NCBI RefSeq assembly: GCF_947242115.1
Contig: NC_074721.1
Span: 18,749,001 to 18,813,000 of the forward strand
Length of the DNA: 64,000 bases
Reading direction: 5' to 3'
Source of the DNA: Biomphalaria glabrata
Lineage: Eukaryota > Mollusca > Gastropoda > Planorbidae
Shown: positions 27,603 through 40,631 of the stretch, one piece after another
Numbering within the stretch: position 1 is the stretch's first letter
How the letters are laid out: every line of letters starts with the position of its first letter
Program-made: the position numbers and the translations under genes
The notes under the pieces: model-generated
What the model was told of the DNA's origin: nothing
The model's database searches: none
Seen by the model: the letters and a program-made list of their open reading frames with translations, nothing else

Positions 27603-28080
27603 AGTGACCCATCACTCGGTACTGGTAGTCTAGACAACTCGACCCATCACTCGGTACTGGTAGTCTAGACAACTCGACCCATCACTCGGTACTGGTAGTC
27701 TAGACAACTCGACCCATCACTCGGTACTGGTAGTCTAGACAACTCGACCCATCACTCGGTACTGGTAGTCTAGACAACTCGACCCATCACTCGGTACTGG
27801 TAGTCTAGACAACTCGACCCATGACAGTCAAGGTACTCGGTAATGGTAGTCTAGACAACTCGACCCATCACTCGGTACTGGTAGTCTAGACAACTCGACC
27901 CATCACTCGGTACTGGTAGTCTAGACAACTCGACCCATGACAGTCAAGGTACTCGGTAATGGTAGTCTAGACAACTCGACCCATCACTCGGTACTGGTAG
28001 TCTAGACAACTCGACCCATCACTCGGTACTGGTAGTCTAGACAACTCGACCGATGACAGTCAAGGTACTCGGTACTGGTA
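27603..28080. repeat. 35-bp minisatellite with 46-bp variants, about 12 copies
   Basis: Unit CCCATCACTCGGTACTGGTA plus GTCTAGACAACTCGA. A longer form with ATGACAGTCAAGGTA appears three times at regular intervals, giving a higher-order pattern. Contains the palindrome GTCTAGAC. Lies downstream of gene C. Confidence 0.95.
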
Positions 28081-28774
28081 ATCTATGTTCAATTTTTTTT
28101 CTCTTTTGTTACGTTAAGTAAACTCAAGGATTATATGAAAAACAAAATCTATTTAACTTTCAGACACATTTTGATAAAAAAATCACCTTCTGTCCTTTGA
28201 ATTTCGTCATAGGCGTGCTGTGACAGTTGGCATAATCAAATAAATATGTCCAGTTGTCTTTTTTTTTGTCCTTTCTAAGGCTTAGTCCTCCTTTTCGTCC
28301 TCTTCTGAGCATGTAGGTGTCAGGTAACCCTAGCTTAACCAGGACTTTTTCCCCGGGGGAGGGGAGATAAGGTGGGGTACAAGATGTCTCCTTTCATTTG
28401 TTTAAATCTAACATTCTTTAGTTATTAAGAGCAAAATAATCGCTTTATAAATTTTATAAAAGGAGGAAGTGTCTTTTTTTTTTGAAAGTTTTTTGTTCTT
28501 GTTTTGTGTATAATGTTCCCTCTTCTACTTCTTGTATTAAACACAACATTTGAACCGTTTTTTTTGTGTGAGTGAATCGAGCGAGGAATGAATTTGTAAC
28601 ACAAATTACACAGTAATTTCGATAAAATTATCTTGCACTCAAGGAAAGCTGACTAAATAAAGAATTGAATAAAAATAACAAAAAAAAAGTAATTAGCATA
28701 GACATAACATTCCTGGTCCTCCAAATGCTAATTGAACTCTAAAAGATCAGATAAAACATCAACATTTCTTGCTA

Positions 28775-28780
28775 TTTATT
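28775..28780 (-). promoter_or_regulatory. Poly(A) signal overlapping the stop codon of gene C
   Basis: The coding end reads CAA TAA A on the minus strand, so AATAAA contains the stop codon. No other AATAAA is seen in the next 80 nt, which implies a very short 3' UTR if this signal is used. Confidence 0.6.
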
Positions 28781-31700
28781 GATTACATGGACATTTGTTG
28801 TTGGTAGTTGGCAGCAAGTTGATGCTTAAGAGATGCACTATGCCAGCCAATGCTGCTTGAAAGCCTGAGTTATAGTCCACCTGAACCTCGTTGTACACCC
28901 AGTCTGGCCTGACGTCTAGGTACTGGTCGTACTCGTCTGGACCACCGACTATGGCCCCAGTCAGTACTTGTGGGTTGGGCGTGTCAGCGCTGTACTGTGC
29001 AAGGTCGCAGTGAGCTGGTCTGTCGGGGCAGGACGCCCCGCGGTGATGGGGCTGCAGGGGATACCTGGAGCTGTATCCCACCTCAAAGCTGAAGCAGCCG
29101 CCGTTGTGTGGATTATCTCCTAGAATATAGTTGATTTGTTCCACCGCCCACTTCCGGTATCTATCTATCTCTATACCAGAGTCAGCGGCCACCAGAGCCA
29201 AGAAGGCGGATTTTGCAGCAGTTCTGGAATTCATAAAAGTAAAAACATAATTTTAAACAATTTTATTGTGAAATATTTGTCAAAGAAAGTGATATTACAT
29301 AACTTAATATTGTTATGCACCATACATGCAGAGAAAAGGGAAGATAACCGATTCACTTTTATATCATTTTACAAATAAAATAATTACACAACGAGTACGT
29401 GGTGATTACACAATAATTTCACATTGATTACACAGCGATTACACAATGTTGAAACATAATTTTACAGTGATTTAAAATAATTATATAATAAATATTCCAT
29501 TTACTGTGGGGTTTATTTAGGGTAAAACTCAAGAATTAGCCCTTGTATGTCACATAAAAATAAAGAAATGAAAAAAATGCGGAAGTCAATGACTACATAC
29601 ATACATAGATTGCGATTCAAATATTATCAATAATGTGGTCATAGAGGGCCATCATGGCAGTAGTGCCCGTGGTGCTCAGTTATCTTAGAATTATTTAAAA
29701 AAATATCTTTGAAACCTGTTTTAAAATGATTTATATGTATATGCATACAATATGCATACTTATTTTTCTCAGCCACAACAATATGAAATCTTTGCTATTG
29801 GGATTTTGAAATCTAAACGACGCAGATAGACGAAATCACACATACCTGACACACACATGACACACACACACACACACACGAAACAGCGACATTTCCTTAC
29901 AGAGAACGGGGCGGCTGAAAACAAGGACTTAAAAAAAAAATACTGACCCTAAAGGTCCCCATTTCATACGCCAGGCCAAGCCACATGGGGTATACTGTAC
30001 AGTTCCCCCAGGTAGCCAGTTGTTAAAGTAATCCACCACGGCAGTTTTGTGAGAGTCCTCATGCGTTTCTTCATACAGCAGCTGTCTACAGGCAACTGGG
30101 GGGACAACAATAAAAAGAATTAAAAAGAAGCCAAAGAAAAAATTCTTCAAATAAAAAAAAAACTTATCTAATTGGAAGAACTCGACACTTACAACTATAT
30201 CCCCAGGAATGTAGAATTTATTCTTCTTTTTAGATATCAAACAAAAAAAAATATTTTAAAAAATTAATTGACTAATTGGTTAATTTTCAAAGATTGATTC
30301 ATGTTTTGTTAGGTATAATGAATAGTTTGTAAAGTTTCAAGTTGATCCGAGAATGGGTGTGGGAGAAATAACGTGTTCAATTCTCTAAGGGGACGAAACA
30401 CTTCATATTTAACCATATCTGTCAATACTGAAGGATAAAGTTCCCTTGTTGGTGTAAAAAAAACCCAGTAACAACCCAGTAATTAATTAACCAATTGGTT
30501 TATTTTTTTTTTTGATTCGTGTTTTGTTTACGCCAATCAATAATTGTGCAAATTTTCTACTTGATCCGAGAACGTGTACAAACTTTGTACTAGACAGACA
30601 GAGTGAGCTGATATAAGCTTTGTACCAGACAGACAGACTGACAGAGTGAGCTGATATAAGCTTTGTACCAGACAGACAGACAGACAGACAGAGTGAGATG
30701 ATATAAGCTTTGTACCAGACAGACAGACAGACAGACAGACAGAGTGAGCTGATATAAGCTTTGTAAAAACAGAAGAATAAGTTGAACAGGTTATTTGAAT
30801 TTTGTTTTTTAAAAAGAAGGCAGAATTTGACATGTCGTGACTGTTGATGACGCTCGTTGACTTAGAGTTAGCATCAGGTTGCTAGTAAACAACTGAACCG
30901 ATGTAGACGTATAACAGTTTCACTAACAGAACTTGAAATAACTTTGTAAAAAAAGGCACTTACCAAAGGTATACGTATGTTTCTTTCTAGGCCTAATTTT
31001 AGATGAACGAACACGAAATGTTTTGTTTCTTGAAACTTTCTGTATAAACAGAATATTAATACACAGTAGCTATCAAAGTTATGAATTTTATTTTCTAGTT
31101 CAAACATTATTGAAAACTGAAGAGACCGATGTTCTCTAGAAATATGCCAAAACATTCATGTGGACGCCTCCATTCTAAATAGAATACAAAGCCATGACAC
31201 CAGAGACAGGTTTGGTATAGACATCTCATACGATGCATTTGTTTTAAAGCAAAAGATTTGATGAAATATTTTATTTCTTGAATAAAGTGGACACACAAGG
31301 AAGGGAAGAGAAGAACTGAACAATGTCACGTGTCTGCCTCTAAACCACTGCCTGGTCGTGTGGTATGCACTCTGGACATTCAGTGATCTCGATGTCCCGG
31401 GTTCGAAGTCTGCTGCTGTCCCGCGTCGTCCTGCAGTACGTTGAGGCAAGGATACAATTAACCGGAACCCCCGAAACACGTGAAGCCTTTTTACAAACAG
31501 GAAGTTAAAGATTTTATGAGGTCTTACGTATAAATGTTTCGTTTGGCAAATGGATAGTATGATTTGGTAGAGTTAGCACAATAAACAATTGCGTTCAATA
31601 TCAACCAATCAAAGTTAGTTACTCATTACAGGTAGCTGCATTTGGATTTATAATATTCCTGAAAATAAAAAAAAAAATTACAAATTCTTTTATCCGCTGG

Positions 31701-34700
31701 TATTTGAAGTCGAGATCCGCGGTTAGAAATCAAGCGTTGTATCCCACTTAGTTTGAGAGGAGTTTGTGTTTAACGTAAACTCACGATCTTTGGAGTCCTG
31801 AGTCAGCGCGTAAATGTCATCGTTGTCTATGTAAGTCTTGGCCTCGTTCAGGTATTGGACAGTATGTGTCGCTCTGTACAGCCAGACTGAGGCCAGGCAC
31901 AACTCGTCTGTGTACTTCTCAGAAGGGAATGTGTCTGTTTGGTAAGAACCTCTGGGGAGAGAAAGACTTGAATGCTGGAGACTTTAGTAAGGGAGATAAG
32001 TTCACATGATTGATAACATACGTTAGTAACAAAAATAAAAGAAACAATAATGTATTTCATTTATTTTCACTTATATAGCTCATACAGAAACTCCAAAGCA
32101 AAGACATACTACCCGTGTACTCTAAAAGTATATGGTCAAGGTGTCAAGGTTGGCTTTGTGGGCTTAGCTAGGGGATAATATATTTAACCAAGTTCCCACC
32201 TCGTCAGGTCAATGTAATAATTCAAAAACAAAAGCCAACCAAGTTGCATAATAAACAAACTATAAATAAGTTGTCAACATTAATACAAGGGCTCGGCCTG
32301 TCCCAAACCTGTTTCAGTCACGGCTCCAAAGACAAGCCCAAAACCAGACGCTAAATCACAGCCCCAAGCCTAACACTCTGAAATAAAGAATAAAGCTAAA
32401 TCTAGCGATGCCGCTAAATCATAGAACTTTCAGTAACTACTTCCGTAGAAACGTTACAACGGGGAAACATTGAAAACTGTAGCGTAAAAAGAATCTACAA
32501 CTACAAGGTACACTCTCCACTCAAAGAACAGTACAGGAACCCAAGCAAACATAATATTCTTAACACCAAGTCACGCCCAGTGCTAACTAGTTCCTAGACC
32601 TCAAATCACGGCTAGTAGGCAAGAATGCAAAAATATGGGAGGAAATTGCGGAAGATCGAAAAGCATGGAGACAGACTGTGCAAAAGAAACGAAGCGGCAT
32701 TAGATAAGCAAATGAGAAAGAAAGCTGCCCTATGTTCGAGACAAGCGAATGAGAAAGAAAGCTGCCCAATGGTCAAGACAAGAAAATGAGAAAGCAAGCT
32801 GCCCTATGGTCAAGACAAGAAAATGAGAAAGAAAGCAGCCCTATGGTCAAGATGTCCAAATGGTTCGAGGTAAATGAGACCACCCAGATCTCATAGGTAA
32901 TGACATTCGTTGGGAAAGCAAAGGCGCTTGGTCCTTGTACTAATCACATGAAACTCTCGTTGACGTAGTCAATTGAAACTTAAATGTTACAGAAATGGCA
33001 GTGGCCACCATTAGCCCATAGAGTTAGCGTTATCAGCGGTTAGAGTTAGAGTCATCAGCGGTTAGGGTTATAGTTTTCAGCTGTTGTTTATTAATGTGGC
33101 ATTGAACAAATATTTTACTATAATTACAATGACAAACATGAAATCAAAAGACCTGATTGATACACACACATGCACACAAAACTTCTTGTATGCCGAATAA
33201 AAACATATCTAAAAAAAATTATATAAACACTAAATCTTAAAATCTTCTTACTTGTGATCAGTAGCAAACTTGTACAGACTTTTTGCAGCATTCAACAGCT
33301 GATTACTGTAAACTGTGTCGCCTTTGTCCTTAAACACAAGATGACCCAAGGCTAGAGCTGCGGCTGTGGCCCCAGCAACATCACTGCCCTGAGAGGATTT
33401 AGTTTTGTAATGAACTTAGAATTAAATTTAGGAGAAGGAAACATTTCTCTATCAATTAATGTAATGAAAATAACTCCTGAACAATCAAGTACATATTAAA
33501 AGATACTGAAGAACAATTGACGTTAATGTAAAGCTATCAACAAAAAACAATGCTGCTGGGAGATAACCGAATACTTGAGTAATAAGAACAGGGGAAAATG
33601 TAAACAAATGCTCAAAACAAGGAATAATAATAACAAAAAAAAACATTTTTTTAAAAGACATAACCTCCATTATGTAACTTATAATGAAATATTATTTAGA
33701 AACCAAATTAATTTTAAAACTATACTTAAATTTGGAGTTAGAGTCTTACGGTATCGAACTCTTAATCGAACTAATCTAACGATTAGGTCAGCAGGCATTG
33801 TATAAGGTATCTATTATATACTGGTACCTTTATTACACTAGATATACATCTACTTTTAAAGATCTAGTTTAGATCTATATCTACTTTTAGATCTAGAATC
33901 TAGATGTTATCTATATTATATTTACGTAAAATTATAAGCAAAGCTTAGGTAATCGATAAAAAAACTTGAAATTGAATAAATCACTTTGTTATCGATACAC
34001 TCCGGCTGACTACGCCATGTTTTTTTTTACTCCAATTTATAGACAAATTAACATTTTTTTATTTTTTACTTGAAAAATTATAACGGTCAAACCAGAGTTT
34101 TCCCGGTGAGGCCAAATCTTTTCTTAGCAATATTTATATACATCAAGTGAAGAATTACTAGAAAAAATGTTAGAACCGTTTTTTGAGATCTGCGTCCCAG
34201 TTCCGCCCTCCATGAAATTGTGACTTGAAGAGAGGAATTGTAAAAAAAAAGACAATTACTCATTTACACAACTTACTAGTTCTGACAGACTGTGCGTGCT
34301 GGTACGAGCTTCGCCGAGAGCAAAAGAAACGAAACTGCTTTAGTCAAATGAGAAAGAAAAAGAAAGCTGACCTATCAGTTAGCCCTAAAACAGATACATA
34401 TAAATGCACAAACTGTAGCAAACTCTGCCTCGCCTCAAGAAGAAACCAAAATCAGTGAATCTTCTGGGCGCATCCATTGTCTTCCGAGACAGAAGAAGCC
34501 GTCTATTAGACTATAATATTCCAATTGACCTTTAGATCAAGATCTAGAAGACGATGCGCAAAATGTACACGAACTTTAAGTTATTTAACTCTTGAGTAAT
34601 ATAACGCCTACATACGGAACACCCAAAGACTTGATATAAATATTTGCTAGCTCTCTAGCCTAACTCAAATGTATAGTAAGGTCACCCTGAGAGTTTTAGG

Positions 34701-37700
34701 TTTTATTTTCCACGAAGATATGATCTGACTAAAGGTACTGTAAAAATACATTATACCGCAGACGGCAAAGATAAAAGCATGGTCAGTTAAACGTAAGCAT
34801 TTTCTCCTTATCAAATACAAAAAGCCGGTTAACTCTAAAATGTAAAGCAATGGCTACTCACCGGATGGGCTGCACTGGCTACTTTACAAGGTCTCGGATG
34901 AGTCATGTCCTCAGGACGTCCCCAGTAAGAGTATTCTATATTCTCTTCGCCCACCTGGTAGACAAGTTCTTGTTTAGTGGAGTTCCATGCTTTCAGGAAG
35001 TAGTCCAGCGGCCATTTGACCATGTCGTACATTTGGGTCAACTGTCCAGCTCGAACGTAGGAATCTTTCCATCTTTAAGTACAAATAGTTGACTTAGAAT
35101 CAGGTCAATGAAAAGAGACTAGGCCAGTTTGGAATGATAACATCTAACAGTTTCTAAAGCACTTTTGATTTCTAAAAGTTATTGGAAGAAAACAAAATGA
35201 GTGTCTATCTGCCCAATCCTATTTTGTTCATAATAACATATGACGAAAGATAAAAAAAAATATATTAGAAGAATTGATTATCTGGCAACATCCAAGATTT
35301 TTATTCTCCTAATTGACCAAGTGAAAGAAAAAGTTAGTTCAACAAATTTAGAAAAACATAGTACAGATAAAAGTAGGCACTCAACTCATTCAATGATGGT
35401 GTTAGGTAATATATGCGTCAAGGTGGCATGTTTTGGGTAAATAGAATGTTACTACAAATTAGTTTCCAGAAGATACGATACATAACTCTTACTGCAGAAA
35501 TAGCCGCATACTGCTACACTATTCTAAATAATTAAAATTTCTGCAAGTTTGAGAAGTTGATTTTAGTAATAGAGTTTAATTTAGTATTAAGTTTAGTTTT
35601 ATACAAAGGGATGATAATAGTTTCACACTACCTATTATGTCTACTTTTAGGAATCCACTATTAAGATTAAGTTCTATTGTGTGTTTATAGCGTGTGTTCT
35701 ATATTTCTGTTATTTCAACTTAACGATTACAAATGTTTTATTCCGTTCTGTTACTTCACTTCAACATTTCGGACAAAACGGTGGACCTCTGGTCATCGGA
35801 CATAGTTCTGAAGGTACAAAGAGATATTTAACCAAACCATTCCGTCGTAATAGATAGCAAAGCATTCAGTGACATGAAGTACAGTACATCTCGTGACATG
35901 TGCACACCTAGACTGGACATGGTATTCATCTCGTGATATGTGCACACCTAGACTGGACATGTAGTACACCTCGTGATATGTGCACACCTAAACTGGACAT
36001 GGTGTACATCTCGTGATATGTGCACACCTAGACTGGACATGGTGTACATCTCGTGATATGTGCACACCTAGACTGGACATGTAGTACACCTCGTGATATG
36101 TGCACACCTAAACTGGACATGGTGTACATCTCGTGATATGTGCACACCTAGACTGGACATGTAGTACACCTCGTGATATGTGCACACCTAAACTTGACAT
36201 GGTATACATCTCGTGATATGTGCACACCTAGACTGGACAAGGTGTACTTCTCGTGATATGAGCACACCTAGACTGGACATGGTGTACATCTCGTGATATG
36301 TGCACACCTAGACTGGACATGGTGTACATCTCGTGATATGAGCACACCTAGACTGGACATGGTGTACATCTCGTGATATGTGCACACCTAGACTGGACAT
36401 GGAGGAATGAACAGAAGCAGAACTCTTACTTGTACACTGACCACAAGAGAAAGTCCGTTGCTGAAGCCATGGGCAGTCCAAACTTGAGATGGTCTGGTCC
36501 AGTGTACCATCCTCCTACCACACAGTCACCAAGAGCTGAGTTACCTCTCCATTTGATTGGATTGTTAGCCGGAAGTGGACCTGACCTGTGAGATATTGTG
36601 AAGTAGCATTATTGCTATACGAATACATTTTACAAAGTAAAACAGTAAATTACCCAAACGTATGAGATAGGCAGGTATCTTGAATCATTATTGCTATACG
36701 AATACATTTTACAAAGTAAAACAGTAAATTACCCAAACGTATGAGATAGGCAGGTATCTTGAATCATTATTGTTATACGAATACATTTTACAAAGTAAAA
36801 CAGTAAATTACCCAAACGTATGAGATAGGCAGGTATCTTGAATCATTATTGTTTCATGTATACGTTTTAAACGGTATACCCCCCAAAACAATTCACTAGA
36901 TATTTGAGATATGAATGTATTTTGTATCATGCTATTTTTATATTGACAAAAGTAAAATCCAAAAGACCCAAGCAAGATTTGTATATAGTGGGTAAGCTAC
37001 ACTTCGGAAGTGGGGGGGGGGGGCGATTTTTTTCGACACCCTAACCGTAACGCCGAGTAAACCCTAACCCTAAAAAGTCATGTTGAGGCCTTTCTCTTGC
37101 AAGCTTGGGGGTCTGGGGGAGCGCTGTAAGATTCCACAGTGGGGTTCGGGGCATTTTCTTGCATTTTTCACCGAAGAAACGCATTCTCCTGACATTTATA
37201 GCTCATTATTTATCAGTGGGATTTTTTTAAACCATAAACCATATCCTCTTTGAATGCCCCTCCCTAATCCACCTTAGGCAGACCCTACTTCCACAACAGC
37301 CCAACATAACCAACACCCTGTACGGCAGTGCTGAACAACTAAAAAAAAAACAGCACACTATTTTTCCTTGGCACAGTCTGCAAAAGAGCTGACAGCTCAG
37401 CAGCAATAAAGCTTGCTAGAAGAAGAGAAGAAGAATCAGGGGGGTTCGCACTTTCTTGCATTCTTCACTGCATAAACACATTCTCCCTACATCTACAGGT
37501 CATTATTTATCAGTGGGATTCGGGACGAAGCCCCGACGCAAAAAGCGTTTTCTTGCATTCTTCACTGCAGTAACGCATTCTCCTGACATCTACAGCTCAT
37601 TATTCATTCTATTAGAAAGGACCTTTTAAATAATGTTGAAAAATGTTCTAATATAAATTTGTAGGCCCTTAATACATTGCAAATAAAACATTTGTTCCTT

Positions 37701-38794
37701 GAAAAGATAAGATACCCAACATCTTTAGATTAAGGCTTTGAGGATCGCCGCCGAAAAAAAAAAATTTGATAAATAATATTCAATAAAATTCAAGCATAAA
37801 TTGTGAGTTATAGTCCAAAACTTATTTAACTAGAAAAATATCAGATTGAGTAAAGGTTGTAAAAAAGCGACAAGGAAAAGACTATCTGGGTTTAGAGCTC
37901 ATCTCAATCGTGACTCTTATACTGAAAAATTTCGTTTGAATTAAAACTTTTCAAAAGCAAAGTCTTTAAATAATTAAGATAAATTCATGTGAAATTACAT
38001 AAACTCTGTCTGGAAAGGGGAGGGGGGCGATAGAGTAAAAATGATTAATCCTCACTCCTTTTTATAATTTCTGCTAATGGTTGCATTTGACATTAAAGAA
38101 TAAGGGTGGGGCCACTCGATATAAGAATATAATTTTATAGCATGTATAAATTATATTAGTGACAGATTTTTTTATTTAGTAATTTCATAACTATAATACA
38201 AAAAGAAAAAGTATTGGTATTGATGCCAACGCCCCCTCCCGACCCCACCATATCGACCAACATACTAGAGGGGGGGGCGAAATAATCTAAAAATAGGTTT
38301 AAATATAAATAATTAGTATATATTATTAACATAAGTAATAAATTCGTATACAAATTGTGTGAATTCTTTACTAAAATGGTCCGCACCCTCCCCCTTCGGG
38401 GGGGGGGGGGTCGACCGAGTGGGGGGGGGGCGATCGCCCCTACCGCCCCCACCCCTCCCCACCCCTCTGGATCCGCCAGTGCCCTGGTCACAGAGTCAGA
38501 TCGCTTTAAATCGGCGCGGCACAGATTTGCTTAAATATAGGATATATTTTGTGTTGCCCTCTGGCTATATTTATGGATTTCTCCTCAACGATCTTAAGCC
38601 TTTGATAAACTAATTTCTTGCACTACAATATGTCTTTAACACGCAGAAGTGAGTCAAGGAAATTGTTTTTACTACCTCTGGGCATCGAAAAACAAAATGG
38701 AGTCTGCTAGAGCTGTGACGTAATCTTTAGCACATTCACAAGACGGGCAGAACATCAGGCAGAAGATGAGCAACAGAGTTTGTAGAGGCAACAT
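28776..38794 (-). CDS. GH9 family protein, gene C (complete; DAGD replaced by TGPD)
   Basis: Complete seven-exon GH9 paralogue: 38676-38794, 36430-36585, 34862-35072, 33252-33388, 31785-31951, 29948-30095 and 28776-29223, encoding 461 residues. The first 21 residues form a hydrophobic signal peptide ending in CEC, then AKDYVTALADSILFFDAQR. The fold landmarks remain: GGWY, YWGRPEDM, YTPCGLAWRMKWG, PHHR (H372) and NEVQVDYNSGF (E425). The catalytic DAGD motif is TGPD, so the first aspartate is lost and the second is kept. AGET is AGAT, and the conserved Arg of GSLR is Gly (GPLG, codon split by intron 6). The frame is open and all splice sites are canonical, so this is not an ordinary pseudogene. 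It may be a weak enzyme, a carbohydrate-binding pseudoenzyme or a recent loss. AATAAA overlaps the TAA stop. A splice-acceptor-like site at 38808-38809 lies 13 nt upstream of the ATG. Confidence 0.95.
30245..30380 (-). repeat. Dispersed repeat R
   Basis: On the minus strand: TATTTCTCCCACACCCATTC, TCGGATCAACTTGAAACTTT and AATTAACCAATTAGTCAATT. Intron 5 of gene C. Confidence 0.7.
30480..30790 (-). repeat. Dispersed repeat R with local duplication of its CTGTCTGT start
   Basis: The start module ACAAAGCTTATATCAGCTCA plus a CTGTCTGT run is present four times (30595-30765), followed on the minus strand by CGTTCTCGGATCAAGTAGAA and the AATTAATT block. Intron 5 of gene C. Confidence 0.75.
31335..31500 (+). 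mobile_element. tRNA-derived SINE, family 3
   Basis: CTGGTCGTGTGGTATGCACT (A-box-like), GGACATTCAGTGATCTCGAT, GTCCCGGGTTCGAAGTCTGC (B-box-like), then CGTCGTCCTGCAGTACGTTG and AACCCCCGAAACACGTGAAG. Intron 5 of gene C, close to exon 5. Confidence 0.75.
32480..32860 (+). mobile_element. LINE ORF C-terminal fragment with a small tandem repeat
   Basis: Translation pieces such as WEEIAEDRKAWRQTVQKK and RSGIRQANEKESC resemble the WE.IA.DR..WR..V......A tail of a LINE ORF2. The AATGAGAAAGAAAGCTGCCC part recurs four times at about 35-bp spacing (32705-32840). Intron 4 of gene C. Confidence 0.6.
33835..33910. repeat. AGATCTAG-rich low-complexity tract
   Basis: Repeated TAGATCTA and CTACTTTTA words, same type as 22615-22790. 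Intron 3 of gene C. Confidence 0.6.
34285..34510 (+). mobile_element. LINE ORF C-terminal zinc-finger fragment
   Basis: Encodes RREQKKRNCFSQMRKKKKAD then TYKCTNCSKLCLASR and IFWAHPLSS after a stop, matching the Cys-X2-Cys knuckle that ends many mollusc LINE ORF2 proteins. Antisense in gene C intron 3. Confidence 0.6.
35870..36408. repeat. 40-bp minisatellite, about 13 copies
   Basis: Unit CATCTCGTGATATGTGCACA plus CCTAGACTGGACATGGTGTA, with GGTGTA/AGTACA variants alternating. It ends about 20 bp from the exon 2 donor of gene C, so it starts intron 2. Confidence 0.95.
36605..36855. repeat. 79-bp tandem repeat, about 3 copies
   Basis: Unit starts CATTATTGCTATACGAATAC and ends GGCAGGTATCTTGAAT. 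It lies directly upstream of gene C exon 2 in the sense direction (end of intron 1). Confidence 0.93.
36990..38481 (-). mobile_element. hAT-like element, second copy of the CACTGGCGGATCC family
   Basis: Its 5' end (minus strand, at 38481) is CACTGGCGGATCC. The internal order follows the copy at 24840-26493: AAAGAATTCACACAATTTGT, CCTATTTTTAGATTATTTCG, GCAGTGAAGAATGCAAG, AGCGCTCCCCCAGACCCCCA and a TTAGGG-like tract. The other end near 36990 is degraded. An internal block of about 75 bp (GCATTCTTCACTGC...) is present three times (37150, 37449, 37548). A LINE end is inserted at 37235-37440. Intron 1 of gene C. Confidence 0.75.
37235..37440 (+). mobile_element. LINE 3' end with GAA tail
   Basis: Encodes INHILFECPSLIHLRQTLLP, NTLYGSAEQLKKKT and HYFSLAQSAKELTAQQQ then a stop, the C terminus of a LINE ORF2 (HILF.CP.L..LR pattern). 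It is followed by GCTTGCTAGAAGAAGAGAAG and more GAA. Inserted in the hAT-like element. Confidence 0.75.
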
Positions 38795-39399
38795 TCCAAT
38801 GAGTGATCTGTACGAGAAACATCGGTTCACTTTACAAGCAGCAAATATAGCGAAACGTGAATACTAGCTCTAAATGAAGTTATTAATTAAATGAATATTT
38901 ACTGAGCTAATTTAGATTTACATTCTAGATGTAATCGGAATGTTGGAAAACATATTCATAAACATTTTATACATGTTTATTTGTTTCCTCTCTAGACCAT
39001 TGGAAGCAATGTTTTTCTCTATCATGTCTACATGTCCAACAGCTGTGGAGTACATTCCATTTTCATGATCCTTTTCAACATTGGTGTCAGAGATGAGATC
39101 ACCTTAAAATAAAATGGATTTACTGCGCAATGTTCAAAGACATTCAGAGGCACCGTATAGCACAGGGTCACGAGGTGGATATGTCCCGCGGGTTTAATTT
39201 TGGGCATTAGGTATCTAAGAAGGTATCTCCTATGGTTCATCTCTTAGCATTACCTATGGTCGCAACGTTATCGTATCAGTCCCCCCCCCCCCCACTTCCA
39301 AACATGTGATGTGTCCAAAGGGATGACAGGTTTGAGTAAAGGTTCTGTCTGGGTGAAACATTGTTATGCAAGCTGCCTTAAGGTTACTGGCTTCGGATT

Positions 39400-40080
39400 T
39401 TCTTCAAGGTTGAAGCCTTACCTATGTTTGGGTTTAGCCGCAAGGTTGCAGTGATTTTCCTTCTCCTAAGTGGGTAGCCATCCAAGAATAAGAAGCCCCT
39501 TTTGCACCAAGCTTACTGGCTCAAGAGCCAGTTGTTTGCCTTTGCCCATTCTTCTGTCAGTGTTAACAGCTCCGCCGGACCAAATATCTGAGCCACACCT
39601 GAAGGCTTTAAGTTGGACTGGTTGTCAGAGTCTATTCTTCTTGAAGCTGTCAGGTTCAGTCTTCGACTCTTGGAACTCTAGGTCAGCAAAAGTGAACAAG
39701 AGCTCCCAGAGTACACTGTTCTGTTTGGCGGGGGTTCAGACTAACGGCCAGAGGCCGTGTACACCGAGACACCCGCCATTTCCCTTTTCTATACCAGACT
39801 AACCGTGCAGGACACACCATTTAAGTAACGACCCCTTGAGGAACGGCGCCTGGATTGTGACAAGGTTGTGGGATCTTTTTTTATAACTCTGCACAGTGCA
39901 ATGAAGATGCCCAGGCACCCCCCCCCCACGGGAGTCTTGTTTTGCTACCCATTAGGTTTCCTCCTACGATCATTTCCACCCGGGCGCCACTATGATGCAG
40001 GGTAGCATGCCCAGGGTCAGAGGCTATAGGAGACGCATGACATAGAAAGCATTTGGCTGTGGCGGATCCATTACAACACC
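39400..40080. repeat. Unclassified GC-richer block between genes C and D
   Basis: Contrasts with its AT-rich surroundings; holds GGAACGGCGCCTGGATTGTG and GCCCAGGCACC. It looks like an old dispersed repeat, but I see no domain, terminal repeat or tRNA-like segment. No host gene is supported. Confidence 0.3.
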
Positions 40081-40194
40081 AGCAATAAGAGCCTTACGGA
40101 ATCTCACCTAAGATATGTCTGAATAAAAGTTAGTTTGACTTACAATTAGCAAGAATGTTAAAAGACCAGCACAGCGACCATCTCTTAGCACTAA

Positions 40195-40400
40195 TCATCA
40201 TTTGTTTGTTACTCCCAGTGGAGCTGAGAGCCGCAACAGTGGATTCTGTTGTCCTCAGCTGGCTCCATGTCCATCCTGTCATCTTTGCCTCTTGGTCTAA
40301 CGAACTTCTTCATGTTTGCTTTGGTCTTCTGGCCTGTGGGCTCCAGTCTAGGGCATGGCTTGCAATCCAATCTAACCCATATAGTGTTTTTTTTTATTTA
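40195..40400 (-). mobile_element. LINE ORF C-terminal fragment, decayed
   Basis: Minus-strand pieces LDWSPQARRPKQT and EAKMTGWTWSQLRTTESTVA resemble the NW.PQG.R.RGRP..TWR....E....G.TW.... tail of a LINE ORF2. Frame broken. Intergenic between C and D. Confidence 0.5.
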
Positions 40401-40631
40401 TTTCTTGCTGTATCGGTGTTTAATGGCTTCTTGCCCCAGAATATTGCTTTCAAGTTTTGTTTCACCACTTTTATAACTAGATGTGTGAACATTCTATTTG
40501 AAATCTTATATTACATTCTCTCCCCTTTATATTTTAAGTATTTCCCATGAGACTGTAATTCCACACCAGGAAGAGACAGACACTGAAGAACACTATTTAG
40601 AATAAAAACACGAAAGAAAACTTCCCAGATT

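Noticed and set aside
28776-38794. Calling gene C (and D, E) pseudogenes
   Set aside because: No stop, frame shift or broken splice site was found in any exon. Only catalytic residues differ, so intact paralogues with altered sites is the better description.
39470-39802. 110-codon open frame between C and D
   Set aside because: No domain, signal peptide or splice context; it lies in a block that looks like an old repeat.
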